From: Allacma fusca
Taxonomy: Eukaryota > Arthropoda > Collembola > Symphypleona > Sminthuridae
Assembly: GCA_947179485.1 (NCBI GenBank)
Contig: CAMXBY010000027.1
Span: 124,001 to 188,000, forward strand
Direction of reading: 5' to 3'
Length of the DNA stretch: 64,000 nt
This document shows positions 26,962-43,085 of this stretch, in pieces. Below the pieces are notes generated by a model. The model made no database searches, was not told the DNA's origin, and was given only the letters and a program-made list of their open reading frames with translations. Both the position numbers and the translations under genes were made by a program. The first letter of the stretch is position 1. Every line of letters begins with the position of its first letter.

Positions 26962-29900
26962 GTTTAAACTCCACACAATAATCCTTACTCTTTAACTAAA
27001 CAAATAATCTTTACGCCTTAACTGCACACTTAATCCTTACTTCTTAACTCCACACAATATTCCTTACTTATAAACTCCACACATAATCCTTACTCCTTTA
27101 CTCCACACTTAATCCTTACTCCTTAACTCGAAACAACAATCCTTACTCTTAAACTCCACACTTAATCCTTACTCTTAAACTCCACACCTAATCCTTACAC
27201 ATTAACTCCACACAATAATCCTTACTCTTAACCTCCACACATAATCCTTACTTCTTATCTCCACACAATAATCCTTACTTCTTATCTCCACACAATAATC
27301 CTTACACTCCACAAATAATCTTTACTCCTTGACTCCACACTTATTCCTTACTGCTTACTCTTAAACTCCACATATAATCCTTACTTCTCATCTCCACACA
27401 ATAATCCTTTAACTCCACACATAATCTTTACTCCTTAACTCCTCACTTAATCCTTACACCTTAATTTCACACAATAATCCTTACTCTTAAACTCCACACA
27501 TAATCCTTAACTCCACACATAATCTTTATTCCTTAACTCCACACTTAATCCTTACACCTTAACTCCACACTTAATCCTTGTTCCTTAACTCCACACTTAA
27601 TCCTTACACCTTAAATCCACACTTAATCCTTGCTCCTTAACTCCACATATAATCCTTACTTCTTATCTCCACACAAAAATCCTTACACTCCCTACATAAT
27701 CTTTACTCCTTAACTCCACATATAATCCTTTCTCCTTAACTCCACACTTAATCCTTACACCTTAACTCCACACAATAATCCTTACTTCTCATCTCCACAC
27801 AATAATCCTTACACTCCACACATAATCTTTACTCCTTAACTCCACACTTAATCCTTACACCTTAACTCCAAACAATAATCCTTACTCTTAAACTCCACAC
27901 ATAATCCTTACTTCTTATCTCCACACAATAATCCTTAAACTCCACACAATCTTTACTCCTTGACTCCACACTTAATCCTTACTCCTTACTCTTAAACTCC
28001 ACATATAATCCTTACTCTTTACCTCCACCCATAATGTTTACTCCTTATTTCCACATATAATCCTTTCTGCTTAACTCCACACTTAATCCTTACACTTTAA
28101 CTCCACACAATAATCCTTACTCTTAAACTCCACACATAATCCTTACTTCTTATCTCCACACAAAAATCCTTACACTCCACACATAATCTTTACTCCTTAA
28201 CTCCACATATAATCCTTTCTCCTTAACTCCACACTTAATCCTTACACCTTAACTCCACACAATAATCCTTACTCATAAACTCCACACATAATCCTTACTT
28301 CTCATCTCCACACAATAATCCTTACACTCCAAACATAATCATTACTTTTTAACTCCACACTTAATCCTTACACCTTTACTCCAAACAATAATCCTTACAC
28401 TTAAACTGCACACATAATCCTTACTTCTTATCTCCACACAATAATTCTTACGTTTAAACTCCACACAATAATCCTTACTCTTAAACTCCACATATAATCC
28501 TTACTCTTTAACTAAACAAATAATCTTTACGCCTTAACTGCACACTTAATCCTTACTTCTTAACTCCACACAATATTCCTTACTTATAAACTCCACACAT
28601 AATCCTTACTCCTTTACTCCACACTTAATCCTTACTCCTTAACTCGAAACAACAATCCTTACTCTTAAACTCCACACTTAATCCTTACTCTTAAACTCCA
28701 CACCTAATCCTTACACATTAACTCCACACAATAATCCTTACTCTTAACCTCCACACATAATCCTTACTTCTTATCTCCACACAATAATCCTTACTTCTTA
28801 TCTCCACACAATAATCCTTACACTCCACAAATAATCTTTACTCCTTGACTCCACACTTATTCCTTACTGCTTACTCTTAAACTCCACATATAATCCTTAC
28901 TTCTCATCTCCACACAATAATCCTTTAACTCCACACATAATCTTTACTCCTTAACTCCTCACTTAATCCTTACACCTTAATTTCACACAATAATCCTTAC
29001 TCTTAAACTCCACATATAATCCTTACTCTTTACCTCCACCCATAATGTTTACTCCTTAACTCCACATATAATCCTTTCTGCTTAACTCCACAATTAATCC
29101 TTACACTTTAACTCCACACAATAATCCTTACTCTTAAACTCCACACATAATCCTTACTTCTTATCTCCACACAAAAATCCTTACACTCCACACATAATCT
29201 TTACTCCTTAACTCCACATATAATCCTTTCTCCTTAACTCCACACTTAATCCTTACACCTTAACTCCACACAATAATCCTTACTCATAAACTCCACACAT
29301 AATCCTTACTTCTCATCTCCACACAATAATCCTTACACTCCAAACATAATCTTTACTTTTTAACTCCACACTTAATCCTTACACCTTAACTCCAAACAAT
29401 AATCCTTACACTTAAACTGCACACATAATCCTTACTTCTTATCTCCACACAATAATTCTTACGTTTAAACTCCACACAATAATCCTTACTCTTTAACTAA
29501 ACAAATAATCTTTACGCCTTAACTGCACACTTAATCCTTACTTCTTAACTCCACACAATATTCCTTACTTATAAACTCCACACATAATCCTTACTCCTTT
29601 ACTCCACACTTAATCCTTACTCCTTAACTCGAAACAACAATCCTTACTCTTAAACTCCACACTTAATCCTTACTCTTAAACTCCACACCTAATCCTTACA
29701 CATTAACTCCACACAATAATCCTTACTCTTAACCTCCACACATAATCCTTACTTCTTATCTCCACACAATAATCCTTACTTCTTATCTCCACACAATAAT
29801 CCTTACACTCCACAAATAATCTTTACTCCTTGACTCCACACTTATTCCTTACTGCTTACTCTTAAACTCCACATATAATCCTTACTTCTCATCTCCACAC

Positions 29901-31512
29901 AATAATCCTTTAACTCCACACATAATCTTTACTCCTTAACTCCTCACTTAATCCTTACACCTTAATTTCACACAATAATCCTTACTCTTAAACTCCACAC
30001 ATAATCCTTAACTCCACACATAATCTTTATTCCTTAACTCCACACTTAATCCTTACACCTTAACTCCACACTTAATCCTTGTTCCTTAACTCCACACTTA
30101 ATCCTTACACCTTAAATCCACACTTAATCCTTGCTCCTTAACTCCACATATAATCCTTACTTCTTATCTCCACACAAAAATCCTTACACTCCCTACATAA
30201 TCTTTACTCCTTAACTCCACATATAATCCTTTCTCCTTAACTCCACACTTAATCCTTACACCTTAACTCCACACAATAATCCTTACTTCTCATCTCCACA
30301 CAATAATCCTTACACTCCACACATAATCTTTACTCCTTAACTCCACACTTAATCCTTACACCTTAACTCCAAACAATAATCCTTACTCTTAAACTCCACA
30401 CATAATCCTTACTTCTTATCTCCACACAATAATCCTTAAACTCCACACAATCTTTACTCCTTGACTCCACACTTAATCCTTACTCCTTACTCTTAAACTC
30501 CACATATAATCCTTACTCTTTACCTCCACCCATAATGTTTACTCCTTATTTCCACATATAATCCTTTCTGCTTAACTCCACACTTAATCCTTACACTTTA
30601 ACTCCACACAATAATCCTTACTCTTAAACTCCACACATAATCCTTACTTCTTATCTCCACACAAAAATCCTTACACTCCACACATAATCTTTACTCCTTA
30701 ACTCCACATATAATCCTTTCTCCTTAACTCCACACTTAATCCTTACACCTTAACTCCACACAATAATCCTTACTCATAAACTCCACACATAATCCTTACT
30801 TCTCATCTCCACACAATAATCCTTACACTCCAAACATAATCATTACTTTTTAACTCCACACTTAATCCTTACACCTTTACTCCAAACAATAATCCTTACA
30901 CTTAAACTGCACACATAATCCTTACTTCTTATCTCCACACAATAATTCTTACGTTTAAACTCCACACAATAATCCTTACTCTTAAACTCCACATATAATC
31001 CTTACTCTTTAACTAAACAAATAATCTTTACGCCTTAACTGCACACTTAATCCTTACTTCTTAACTCCACACAATATTCCTTACTTATAAACTCCACACA
31101 TAATCCTTACTCCTTTACTCCACACTTAATCCTTACTCCTTAACTCGAAACAACAATCCTTACTCTTAAACTCCACACTTAATCCTTACTCTTAAACTCC
31201 ACACCTAATCCTTACACATTAACTCCACACAATAATCCTTACTCTTAACCTCCACACATAATCCTTACTTCTTATCTCCACACAATAATCCTTACTTCTT
31301 ATCTCCACACAATAATCCTTACACTCCACAAATAATCTTTACTCCTTGACTCCACACTTATTCCTTACTGCTTACTCTTAAACTCCACATATAATCCTTA
31401 CTTCTCATCTCCACACAATAATCCTTTAACTCCACACATAATCTTTACTCCTTAACTCCTCACTTAATCCTTACACCTTAATTTCACACAATAATCCTTA
31501 CTCTTAAACTCC
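26510..31512. repeat. Tandem duplication of about 2.50 kb in the array
   Basis: The blocks at about 26510-29010 and 29011-31512 repeat the same order of variants at an offset of about 2,502 bases. Private variants are shared, for example ATCCTTAAACTCCACACAAT at 27931 and 30432, and CTCCTTATTTCC in both. The internal landmark spacing (1490 then 1011 then 1490) shows that the unit equals one complete and one partial 1.5 kb repeat. Confidence 0.85.
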
Positions 31513-32919
31513 ACACATAATCCTTAACTCCACACATAATCTTTATTCCTTAACTCCACACTTAATACTTACACCTTAACTCCACACTTAATCCTTGCTC
31601 CTTAACTCCACACTTAATCCTTACACCTTAAATCCACACTTAATCCTTGCTCCTTAACTCCACATATAATACTTACTTCTTATCTCCACACAAAAATCCT
31701 TACACTCCCTACATAATCTTTACTCCTTAACTCCACATATAATCCTTTCTCCTTAACTCCACACTTAATCCTTACACCTTAACTCCACACAATAATCCTT
31801 ACTTCTCATCTCCACACAATAATCCTTACACTCCACACATAATCTTTACTCCTTAACTCCACACTTAATCCTTACACCTTAACTCCAAACAATAATCCTT
31901 ACTTTTAAACTCCACACATAATCCTTACTCCTTACTCTTAAACTCCACATATAATCCTTACTCTTTACCTCCACCCATAATGTTTACTCCTTAACTCCAC
32001 ATATAATCCTTTCTGCTTAACTCCACACTTAATCCTTACACTTTAACTCCACACAATAATCCTTACTCTTAAACTCCACACATAATCCTTACTTCTTATC
32101 TCCACACAAAAATCCTTACACTCCACACATAATCTTTACTCCTTAACTCCACATATAATCCTTTCTCCTTAACTCCACACTTAATCCTTACACCTTAACT
32201 CCACACAATAATCCTTACTCATAAACTCCACACATAATCCTTACTTCTCATCTCCACACAATAATCTTTACACTCCAAACATAATCTTTACTTTTTAACT
32301 CCACACTAAATCCTTACACCTTAACTCCAAACAATAATCCTTACTCTTAAACTCCACACATAATCCTTACTTCTCATCTCCACACAATAATCCTAACACT
32401 CCACCCATAATCTTTACTCCTTAACTCCACACGTAATCCTTACACCTTAATTTCACACAATAATCCTTACTCTTAAACTCCACACATAATCCTTTTTCTT
32501 ATCTCCACACAATAATCCTTACACTCCACAAATAATCTTTACTCCTTGACTCCACACTTATTCCTTACTAGTTACTCTTAAACTCCACATATAATCCTTA
32601 CTCTTTACCTCCACCCAGAATTTTTACACCTTAACTCCACAAATAATCCATTCTCCTTAACTCCACACTTAATCCTTACACCTTAACTCCACACAATAAC
32701 CCTTATTCTTAAACTCCATACATAATCCTTACTTCTCATCTCCACACAATAATCCTTACACTCCACACATAGTCTTTACTCCTTAACTCCACACTTAATC
32801 CTTACACCTTAACGCCAAACAATAATCCTTACACTTAAACTGCACACATAATCCTTACTTCTTATCTCCACACAATAATTCTTACGTTTAAACTCCACAC
32901 AATAATCCTTACTCTTAAA

Positions 32920-35900
32920 CTCCACATATAATCCTTACCCTTTAACTACACAAATAATCTTTACGCCTTAACTGCACACTTAATCCTTACTTCTTAACTC
33001 CACACAATATTCCTTACTTATAAACTCCACACATAATCCTTACTCCTTTACTGCACACTTAATCCTTACTCCTTTACTCGAAACAACAATCCTTACTCTT
33101 AAACTCCACACTTAATCCTTACTCTTAAACTCCACACCTAATCCTTACACATTAACTCCACACAATAATCCTTACTCTTAACCTCCACACATAATCCTTA
33201 CTTCTTATCTCCACACAATAATCCTTACTTCTTATCTCCACACAATAATCCTTACACTCCACAAATAATCTTTACTCCTTGACTCCACACTTATTCCTTA
33301 CTGCTTACTCTTAAACTCCACATATAATCCTTACTTCTCATCTCCACACAATAATCCTTTAACTCCACACATAATCTTTACTCCTTAACTCCTCACTTAA
33401 TCCTTACACCTTAATTTCACACAATAATCCTTACTCTTAAACTCCACACATAATCCTTAACTCTTATCTCCACACAATAATCCTTACACTCCACACATAA
33501 TCTTTACTCCTTAACTCCACACTTAATCCTTACACCTTAACTCCACACTTAATCCTTGCTCCTTAACTCCACACTTAATCCTTACACCTTAACTCCACAC
33601 TTAATCCTTGCTCCTTAACTCCACATATAATCCTTACTTCTTATCTCCACACAAAAATCCTTACACTCCCTACATAATCTTTACTCCTTAACTCCACATA
33701 TAATCCTTTCTCCTTAACTCCACACTTAATCCTTACACCTTAACTCCACACAATAATCCTTACTTCTCATCTCCACACAATAATCCTTACACTCCACACA
33801 TAATCTTTACTCCTTAACTCCACACTTAATCCTTACACCTTAACTCCAAACAATAATCCTTACTCTTAAACTCCACACATAATCCTTACTTCTCATCTCC
33901 ACACAATAATCCCAACACTCCAAACATAATCTTTACTCCTTAACTCCACACTTAATCCTTACACCTTAACTCCACACAATAATCCTTACTCATAAACTCC
34001 ACACATAATCCTTACTTCTCATCTCCACACAATAATCTTTACACTCCACACATAATCTTTACTTTTTAACTCCACACTTAATCCTTACACCTTAACTCCA
34101 AACAATAATCCTTACTCTTAAACTCCACACATAATCCTTACTTCTCATCTCCACACAATAATCCTAACACTCCACACATAATCTTTACTCTTAAACTCCA
34201 CACATAATCCTTACTTCTCATCTCCACACAATAATCCTAACACTCCGCACATAATCTTTACTCCTTAACTCCGCACGTAATCCTTACACCTTAATTTCAC
34301 ACAATAATCCTTACTCTTAAACTCCACACATAATCCTTTTTCTTATCTCCACACAATAATCCTTACACTCCACACATAATCTTTACTCCTTGACTCCACA
34401 CTTAATCCTTACTCCTTACTCTTAAACTCCACATATAATCCTTACTCTTTACCTCCACCCATAATGTTTACTCCTTAACTCCACATATAATCCTTTCTGC
34501 TTAACTCCACACTTAATCCTTACACCTTAACTCCACACAATAATCCTTACTCTTAAACTCCACACATAATCCTTACTTCTTTTCTCCACACAAAAATCCT
34601 TACACTCCACACATAATCTTTACTCCTTAACTCCACATATAATCCTTTCTTCTCAACTCCACACTTAATCCTTACACCTTAACTCCACACAATAATCCTT
34701 ACTCTTAAATTTCACACATATTCCTTACTCTTTACCTCCACCCATAATTTTTACTCCTTAACTACACATATAATCCGTTCTCCTTAACTCCACACTTAAT
34801 CCTTACACCTTAGCTAGACACAATAATCCTTACACTCCACACATAATCTTTACTCCTTAACTCCACATATAATCCTTTCTCCTTAACTCCACACAATAAT
34901 CCTTACTCATAAAATCCACACATAATCCTTACTTCTAATCTCCACACAATAATCCTTACACTCCACACATAATCTTTACTCCTTAACTCCACACTTAATC
35001 CTTACACCTTAACTCCAAACAATAATCCTTACTCTTAAACTCCACATATAATCCTTACCCTTTAACTACACAAATAATCTTTACGCCTTAACTGCACACT
35101 TAATCCTTACTTCTTAACTCCACACAATATTCCTTACTTATAAACTCCACACATAATCCTTACTCCTTTACTGCACACTTAATCCTTACTCCTTTACTCG
35201 AAACAACAATCCTTACTCTTAAACTCCACACTTAATCCTTACTCTTAAACTCCACACCTAATCCTTACACATTAACTCCACACAATAATCCTTACTCTTA
35301 ACCTCCACACATAATCCTTACTTCTTATCTCCACACAATAATCCTTACTTCTTATCTCCACACAATAATCCTTACACTCCACAAATAATCTTTACTCCTT
35401 GACTCCACACTTATTCCTTACTGCTTACTCTTAAACTCCACATATAATCCTTACTTCTCATCTCCACACAATAATCCTTTAACTCCACACATAATCTTTA
35501 CTCCTTAACTCCTCACTTAATCCTTACACCTTAATTTCACACAATAATCCTTACTCTTAAACTCCACACATAATCCTTAACTCTTATCTCCACACAATAA
35601 TCCTTACACTCCACACATAATCTTTACTCCTTAACTCCACACTTAATCCTTACACCTTAACTCCAAACTTAATCCTTGCTCCTTAACTCCACACTTAATC
35701 CTTACACCTTAACTCCACACTTAATCCTTGCTCCTTAACTCCACATATAATCCTTACTTCTTATCTCCACACAAAAATCCTTACACTCCCTACATAATCT
35801 TTACTCCTTAACTCCACATATAATCCTTTCTCCTTAACTCCACACTTAATCCTTACACCTTAACTCCACACAATAATCCTTACTTCTCATCTCCACACAA

Positions 35901-37159
35901 TAATCCTTACACTCCACACATAATCTTTACTCCTTAACTCCACACTTAATCCTTACACCTTAACTCCAAACAATAATCCTTACTCTTAAACTCCACACAT
36001 AATCCTTACTTCTCATCTCCACACAATAATCCCAACACTCCAAACATAATCTTTACTCCTTAACTCCACACTTAATCCTTACACCTTAACTCCACACAAT
36101 AATCCTTACTCATAAACTCCACACATAATCCTTACTTCTCATCTCCACACAATAATCTTTACACTCCACACATAATCTTTACTTTTTAACTCCACACTTA
36201 ATCCTTACACCTTAACTCCAAACAATAATCCTTACTCTTAAACTCCACACATAATCCTTACTTCTCATCTCCACACAATAATCCTAACACTCCACACATA
36301 ATCTTTACTCTTAAACTCCACACATAATCCTTACTTCTCATCTCCACACAATAATCCTAACACTCCGCACATAATCTTTACTCCTTAACTCCGCACGTAA
36401 TCCTTACACCTTAATTTCACACAATAATCCTTACTCTTAAACTCCACACATAATCCTTTTTCTTATCTCCACACAATAATCCTTACACTCCACACATAAT
36501 CTTTACTCCTTGACTCCACACTTAATCCTTACTCCTTACTCTTAAACTCCACATATAATCCTTACTCTTTACCTCCACCCATAATGTTTACTCCTTAACT
36601 CCACATATAATCCTTTCTGCTTAACTCCACACTTAATCCTTACACCTTAACTCCACACAATAATCCTTACTCTTAAACTCCACACATAATCCTTACTTCT
36701 TTTCTCCACACAAAAATCCTTACACTCCACACATAATCTTTACTCCTTAACTCCACATATAATCCTTTCTTCTCAACTCCACACTTAATCCTTACACCTT
36801 AACTCCACACAATAATCCTTACTCTTAAATTTCACACATATTCCTTACTCTTTACCTCCACCCATAATTTTTACTCCTTAACTACACATATAATCCGTTC
36901 TCCTTAACTCCACACTTAATCCTTACACCTTAGCTAGACACAATAATCCTTACACTCCACACATAATCTTTACTCCTTAACTCCACATATAATCCTTTCT
37001 CCTTAACTCCACACAATAATCCTTACTCATAAAATCCACACATAATCCTTACTTCTAATCTCCACACAATAATCCTTACACTCCACACATAATCTTTACT
37101 CCTTAACTCCACACTTAATCCTTACACCTTAACTCCAAACAATAATCCTTACTCTTAAA
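32920..37159. repeat. Tandem duplication of 2.12 kb in the array
   Basis: The blocks at about 32920-35039 and 35040-37159 match at an offset of 2,120 bases. Shared private variants include CACTCCGCACATAATC at 34241 and 36361, ATCCCAACACTCC, and CCTTAGCTAGACAC. The copies look almost identical, so the duplication is young. Confidence 0.88.
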
Positions 37160-39640
37160 CTCCACACATAATCCTTACTTCTTATCTCCACACAATAATC
37201 CTTACACTCCACAAATAATCTTTACTCCTTGACTCCACACTTATTCCTTACTAGTTACTCTTAAACTCCACATATAATCCTTACTCTTTACCTCCACCCA
37301 GAAGTTTTACACCTTAACTCCACAAATAATCCTATCTCCTTAACTCCACACTTAATCCTTACACCTTAACTCCACACAATAATCCTTACTCTTAAACTCC
37401 ACACATAATCCTTACTTCTTATCTCCACACAAAAATCCTTACACTCCCTACATAATCTTTACTCCTTAACTCCACATATAATCCTTTCTCCTTAACTCCA
37501 CACTTAATCCTTACACCTTAACTCCACACAATAATCCTTACTTCTCATCTCCACACAATAATCCTTACACTCCACACATAATCTTTGCTCCTTAACTCCA
37601 CACTTAATCCTTACACCTTAACTCCAAACAATAATCCTTACTCTTAGACTCCACACATAATCCTTACTTCTCATCTCCACACAAAAATCCTAACACTACA
37701 CACATTATCCTTACTCTTAAACCACACACATAATCCTTACTCTTTAAATCCACCCAGAATTTTAACTCTTTAATTCCACACTTATTCCTTACTCCTTAAC
37801 TGCACACATAATCTTAACTCTTCAACTCGACCCAATACTCCTTACTCTTAACCTCCTCCCATAATTTTTACTCCTTAACTCCACATATAATCCTTTCTCC
37901 TTAACTCCACACTTAATCCTTACACATTAACTCCACACAATAATCCTTACTCTTAAACTCCACACATAATCCTTACTTCTCATCTCCACACAATAATCCT
38001 AACACTACACATATAATCTTTACTCCTTAACTCCAGACTTAATCCTTACACCTTAACTCCAAACAATAATCCTTACTCTTAAACTCCACACATAATCCTT
38101 ACTTCTCATCTCCACATAATAATCCTAACACTCCACACATAATCTTTACTCCTTAACTCCACACTTAATCCTTACACCTTAATTTCACACAATAATCCTT
38201 ACTCTTAAACTCCACACATAATCCTTACTCCTTAACTCTACACTGAATCCTTACTTCTTAACTCCACACAATATTCCTTACTTATAAACTCCACACATAA
38301 TCCTTACTCCTTTGCTCCACACTTAATCCTTACTCCTTAACTCGAAACAACAATCCTTACTCTTAAACTCCACACTTAATCCTTACTCTTAAACTCCACA
38401 CTTAATCCTTACACCTTAACTCCAAACAATAATCCTTACTCTTAATTTCCACACATAATCCTTACTTCTTATCTCCACACAAAAATCCTTACACTCCACA
38501 CATAATCTTTACTCCTTAACTCCACATATAATCCTTTCTGCTTAACTCCAAACGTCATCCTTACACCTTAAATCCACACAATAATCCTTACTTCTCATCT
38601 CCACACAATAATCCTTACACTCCACACATAATCTTTACTCCTTAACTCCAGACTTAATCCTTACACCTTAACTCCAAACAATAATCCTTACTCTTAAACT
38701 CCACACATAATCCTTACTTCTCATCTCCACACAATAATCCTAACACTACACATATAATCTTTACTCCTTAACTCCAGACTTAATCCTTACACCTTAACTC
38801 CAAACAATAATCCTTACTCTTAAACTCCACACATAATCCTTACTTCTTATCTCCACACAATAATCCTTACACTCCACACATAATCTTTACTCCTTGACTC
38901 CACACTTAATCCTTACTCCTTACTCTTAAACTCCACATATAATCCTTACTCTTTACCTCCACCCATAATTTTTACTCCTTAACTCCACATATAATCCTTT
39001 CTGCTTAACTCCACACTTAATCCTTACACCTTAACTCCACACAATAATCCTTACTCTTAAAGTCCACACATAACCCTTACTTCTTATCTCCACACAAAAA
39101 TCCTTACACTCCACACATAATCTTTACTCCTTAACTCCACATATAATCCTTTCTCCTTAACTCCACACTTAATCCTTACACCTTAACTCCACACAATAAT
39201 CCTTACTCATAAACTCCACACATAATCCTTACTTCTCATCTCCACACAATAATCCTTACACTCCACACATAATCTGTACTCCTTAACTCCATACTTAATC
39301 CTTACACCTTAAATCCAAACAATAATCCTTACTCTTAAACTCCACACTTAGTCCTTACTCTTAAACTCCACACTTAATCCTTACACATTAACTCCACACA
39401 ATTTCCTTACTCCTTAACTCGAAACAATAATCCTTACTCTTAAACCACACACATAATTCTTACTCTTTAACCACACACAATCCTTATTCCTTACTTCTTA
39501 CTCTTAAACTCCACATATAATCCTTACTCTTTACCGCCACCCAGAATTTGAACTCTTTAATTCCACACTTAATCCTTACTCCTTAACTGCACACATAATC
39601 TTTACTTTTCAACTCGACACAATACTCCTTACTCTTAAAC

Positions 39641-39821
39641 TAACTAGGATAATAATATTTAATAACAATATTTGACCCACAAAACCCACATCAAAATCTC
39701 ATCATTATAAAGATCACCTTTTAAAGATTAAGCATGTGAGTAAAACAACCTGCTTGGTGGGAATATTAGTACCATATCTATAGATATATCCCTACAATAT
39801 GGCAATACTTGAATATTTCCT
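39641..39821. repeat. Copy 1 of the 181-base edge block
   Basis: A non-satellite block starting TAACTAGGATAATAAT and ending GAATATTTCCT. The same block occurs at 42905-43085 and 46168-46348. Only the third copy continues into unique flanking DNA, so it is best read as the original right edge of the array, copied inward by tandem duplication. Confidence 0.9.
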
Positions 39822-40917
39822 ACACCTTAAATCCACACAATAATCCTTACTTCTCATCTCCACACAATAATCCTTACACTCCACACATAATCTTTACTCC
39901 TTAACTCCAGACTTAATCCTTACACCTTAACTCCAAACAATAATCCTTACTCTTAAACTCCACACATAATCCTTACTTCTCATCTCCACACAATAATCCT
40001 AACACTACACATATAATCTTTACTCCTTAACTCCAGACTTAATCCTTACACCTTAACTCCAAACAATAATCCTTACTCCTAAACTCCACACATAATCCTT
40101 ACTTCTCATCTCCACACAATAATCCTAACACTCCACACATAATCTTTACTCCTTAACTCCACACTTAATCCTTACACCTTAATTTCACACAATAATGCTT
40201 ACTCTTAAACTCCACACATAATCCTTACTCCTTAACTCTACACTTAATCCTTACTTCTTAACTCCACACAATATTCCTTACTGATAAACTCCACACATAA
40301 TCCTTACTCCTTTACTCCACACTTAATCCTTACTCCTTAACTCGAAACAACAATCCTTACTCTTAAACTCCACACTTAATCCTTACTCTTAAACTCCACA
40401 CTTAATCCTTACACATTAACTCCACACAATAATCCTTACTCTTAACCTCCAAACATAATCCTTACTTCTTATCTCCACACAATAATCCTTACTTCTTATC
40501 TCCACACAATAATCCTTACACTCCACACATAATCTTTACTCCTTAACTCCACACTTAATCCTTACACCTTAATTTCACACAACAATCCTTACTCTTAAAC
40601 TCCACACATAATCCTTACTTCTTATCACCACCCAATAATCCTTACACTCCACAAATGACCTTTACTCCTTAACTCCAAACTTAATCCTTGCTCGTTAACT
40701 CCACACTTAATCCTTACTCCTTAACTCGAAACAATAATCCTTACTCTTAAACCACACACATAATCCTTACTCTTAAACCACACACATAATTCTTACTCTT
40801 TAATTCCACACTTAATCCTTACTCCTTAACTGCACAGATAGTCTTTACTCTTCAACTCGAACCAATACTCCTTACTCTTAACCTCCACCCATAATTTTTA
40901 CTCCTTAACTCCACATA

Positions 40918-41764
40918 TCGTCGGTGAAGAGGCAAAATGATCTAGGTGCATAATCGATTAGAATCAAAATGATCTACATAACTTTTTCCCTAAAGGCAAA
41001 ATGAACAGGGTGCAAGCCTCTTTAAAAGCAAACTGATCTACATACAATTTTCCTTAAAAGCAAAATGATCTAAGTGCTGGTCTAATTTTGTTTGTGAGAA
41101 AACTAGCATCTGTAAGGAGGACACGTGGCTTATAAGGGCTAACCATGACTGTAATTGACCTAGGGTTGTGGGTTAATATTCTCTAAAGGGTTTGCTATTA
41201 CTAAGGATCATTCCGGCAACTAAAGTTAATTTCACTTATTGCATCTAATACATTTTTAGTTACGAAAACTGCAACATTCATTTATTTTAAAATCGACGAA
41301 TTAAAAGACGATTCAAAATCACAGTAAGCTCATGTGTTAGTGTGCACATTGAATTGGTTTTCCCTTTAATAATTCTCAACGTGGAGTTTTTTCAAATCGT
41401 ATTCTCCAATCATCACCATTATCATAACATTCGGAATCATTTTCAAATGTTAAATCATAATTGACAACTTTTTTTTTCAATGTTACTGAAAGAAAGAAAT
41501 GGAGGCATTGGGGAATTAAATGCATATATAAAAGATTTTGAATACCTCGCATTTTTGTACACCGGCATTAGAATGTGTTTACTTAGATTGTTTTTATTAT
41601 AATTTGTATCTAGATCATTTTGCTTTTAGGAGAAGCTGCATCTAGATCATTTTGCTTTTAAAATTCAATGCAAGTAGATCATTTTGCCTTTAGTGAAACT
41701 GCAAGTAGATCATTTTGATTCTAATCGATCATGCACCTAGATCATTTTGCCTCTTCACCGACGA
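40918..41764. mobile_element. 847-base TIR element, copy 1
   Basis: The ends are inverted repeats of about 60 bases beginning TCGTCGGTGAAGAGGC, with one mismatch. Removing the element restores a normal monomer junction CCACA-TA-TAATCC, giving a TA target duplication; ATAT is equally possible if the element is taken as CGTCGG to CCGACG. The word CAAAATGATCTA (or TAGATCATTTTG) is iterated near both ends. The middle is AT-rich and has no long open frame, so it is non-autonomous. A TA target suggests the Tc1/mariner group, but the family is not established. Confidence 0.85.
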
Positions 41765-42904
41765 TATAATCCTTTCTACTTAACTCCACACTTAATCCTT
41801 ACACCTTAACTCCACACAATAATTCTTACTCATAAACTCCACACATAATCCTTACTTCTCATCTCCACACAATAATTCTTACACTCCACACATAATCTTT
41901 ACTCCTTAACTCCACACTTAATCCTTACACCTTAACTCCAAACAATAATCCTTACTCTTAAACTCCACACATAATCCTTACTTCTCATCTCCACACAATA
42001 ATCCTTACACTCCACACATAATCTTTACTCCTTAACTCCACACTTAATCCTTACACCTTAATTTCACACAATAATCCTTACTCTTAAACTCCACACATAA
42101 TCCTTACTTCTTATCTCCACACAATAATCCTTACACTCCACACATAATCTTTACTCCTTGACTCCACACTTAATCCTTACTCCTTACTCTTAAACTCCAC
42201 ATATAATCCTTACTCTTTACCTCCACCCATAATTTTTACTCCTTAACTCCACATATAATCCTTTCTGCTTAACTCCACACTTAATCCTTACACCTTAACT
42301 CCACACAATAATCCTTACTCTTAAAGTCCACACATAACCCTTACTTCTTATCTCCACACAAAAATCCTTACACTCCACACATAATCTTTACTCCTTAACT
42401 CCACATATAATCCTTTCTCCTTAACTCCACACTTAATCCTTACACCTTAACTCCACACAATAATCCTTACTCATAAACTCCACACATAATCCTTACTTCT
42501 CATCTCCACACAATAATCCTTACACTCCACACATAATCTGTACTCCTTAACTCCATACTTAATCCTTACACCTTAAATCCAAACAATAATCCTTACTCTT
42601 AAACTCCACACTTAGTCCTTACTCTTAAACTCCACACTTAATCCTTACACATTAACTCCACACAATTTCCTTACTCCTTAACTCGAAACAATAATCCTTA
42701 CTCTTAAACCACACACATAATTCTTACTCTTTAACCACACACAATCCTTATTCCTTACTTCTTACTCTTAAACTCCACATATAATCCTTACTCTTTACCG
42801 CCACCCAGAATTTGAACTCTTTAATTCCACACTTAATCCTTACTCCTTAACTGCACACATAATCTTTACTTTTCAACTCGACACAATACTCCTTACTCTT
42901 AAAC

Positions 42905-43085
42905 TAACTAGGATAATAATATTTAATAACAATATTTGACCCACAAAACCCACATCAAAATCTCATCATTATAAAGATCACCTTTTAAAGATTAAGCATG
43001 TGAGTAAAACAACCTGCTTGGTGGGAATATTAGTACCATATCTATAGATATATCCCTACAATATGGCAATACTTGAATATTTCCT
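42905..43085. repeat. Copy 2 of the 181-base edge block
   Basis: Same sequence as 39641-39821. It is followed directly by a minisatellite monomer (TACACCTTAAATCC), with TCCT shared at the junction. A short shared word at a breakpoint is what unequal exchange or end-joining would leave. Confidence 0.9.

Noticed and set aside
39641-39821. 181-base block as an independent transposon insertion
   Set aside because: No inverted ends or target duplication, and the third copy runs directly into the unique flank, so duplication of the array edge explains it better.
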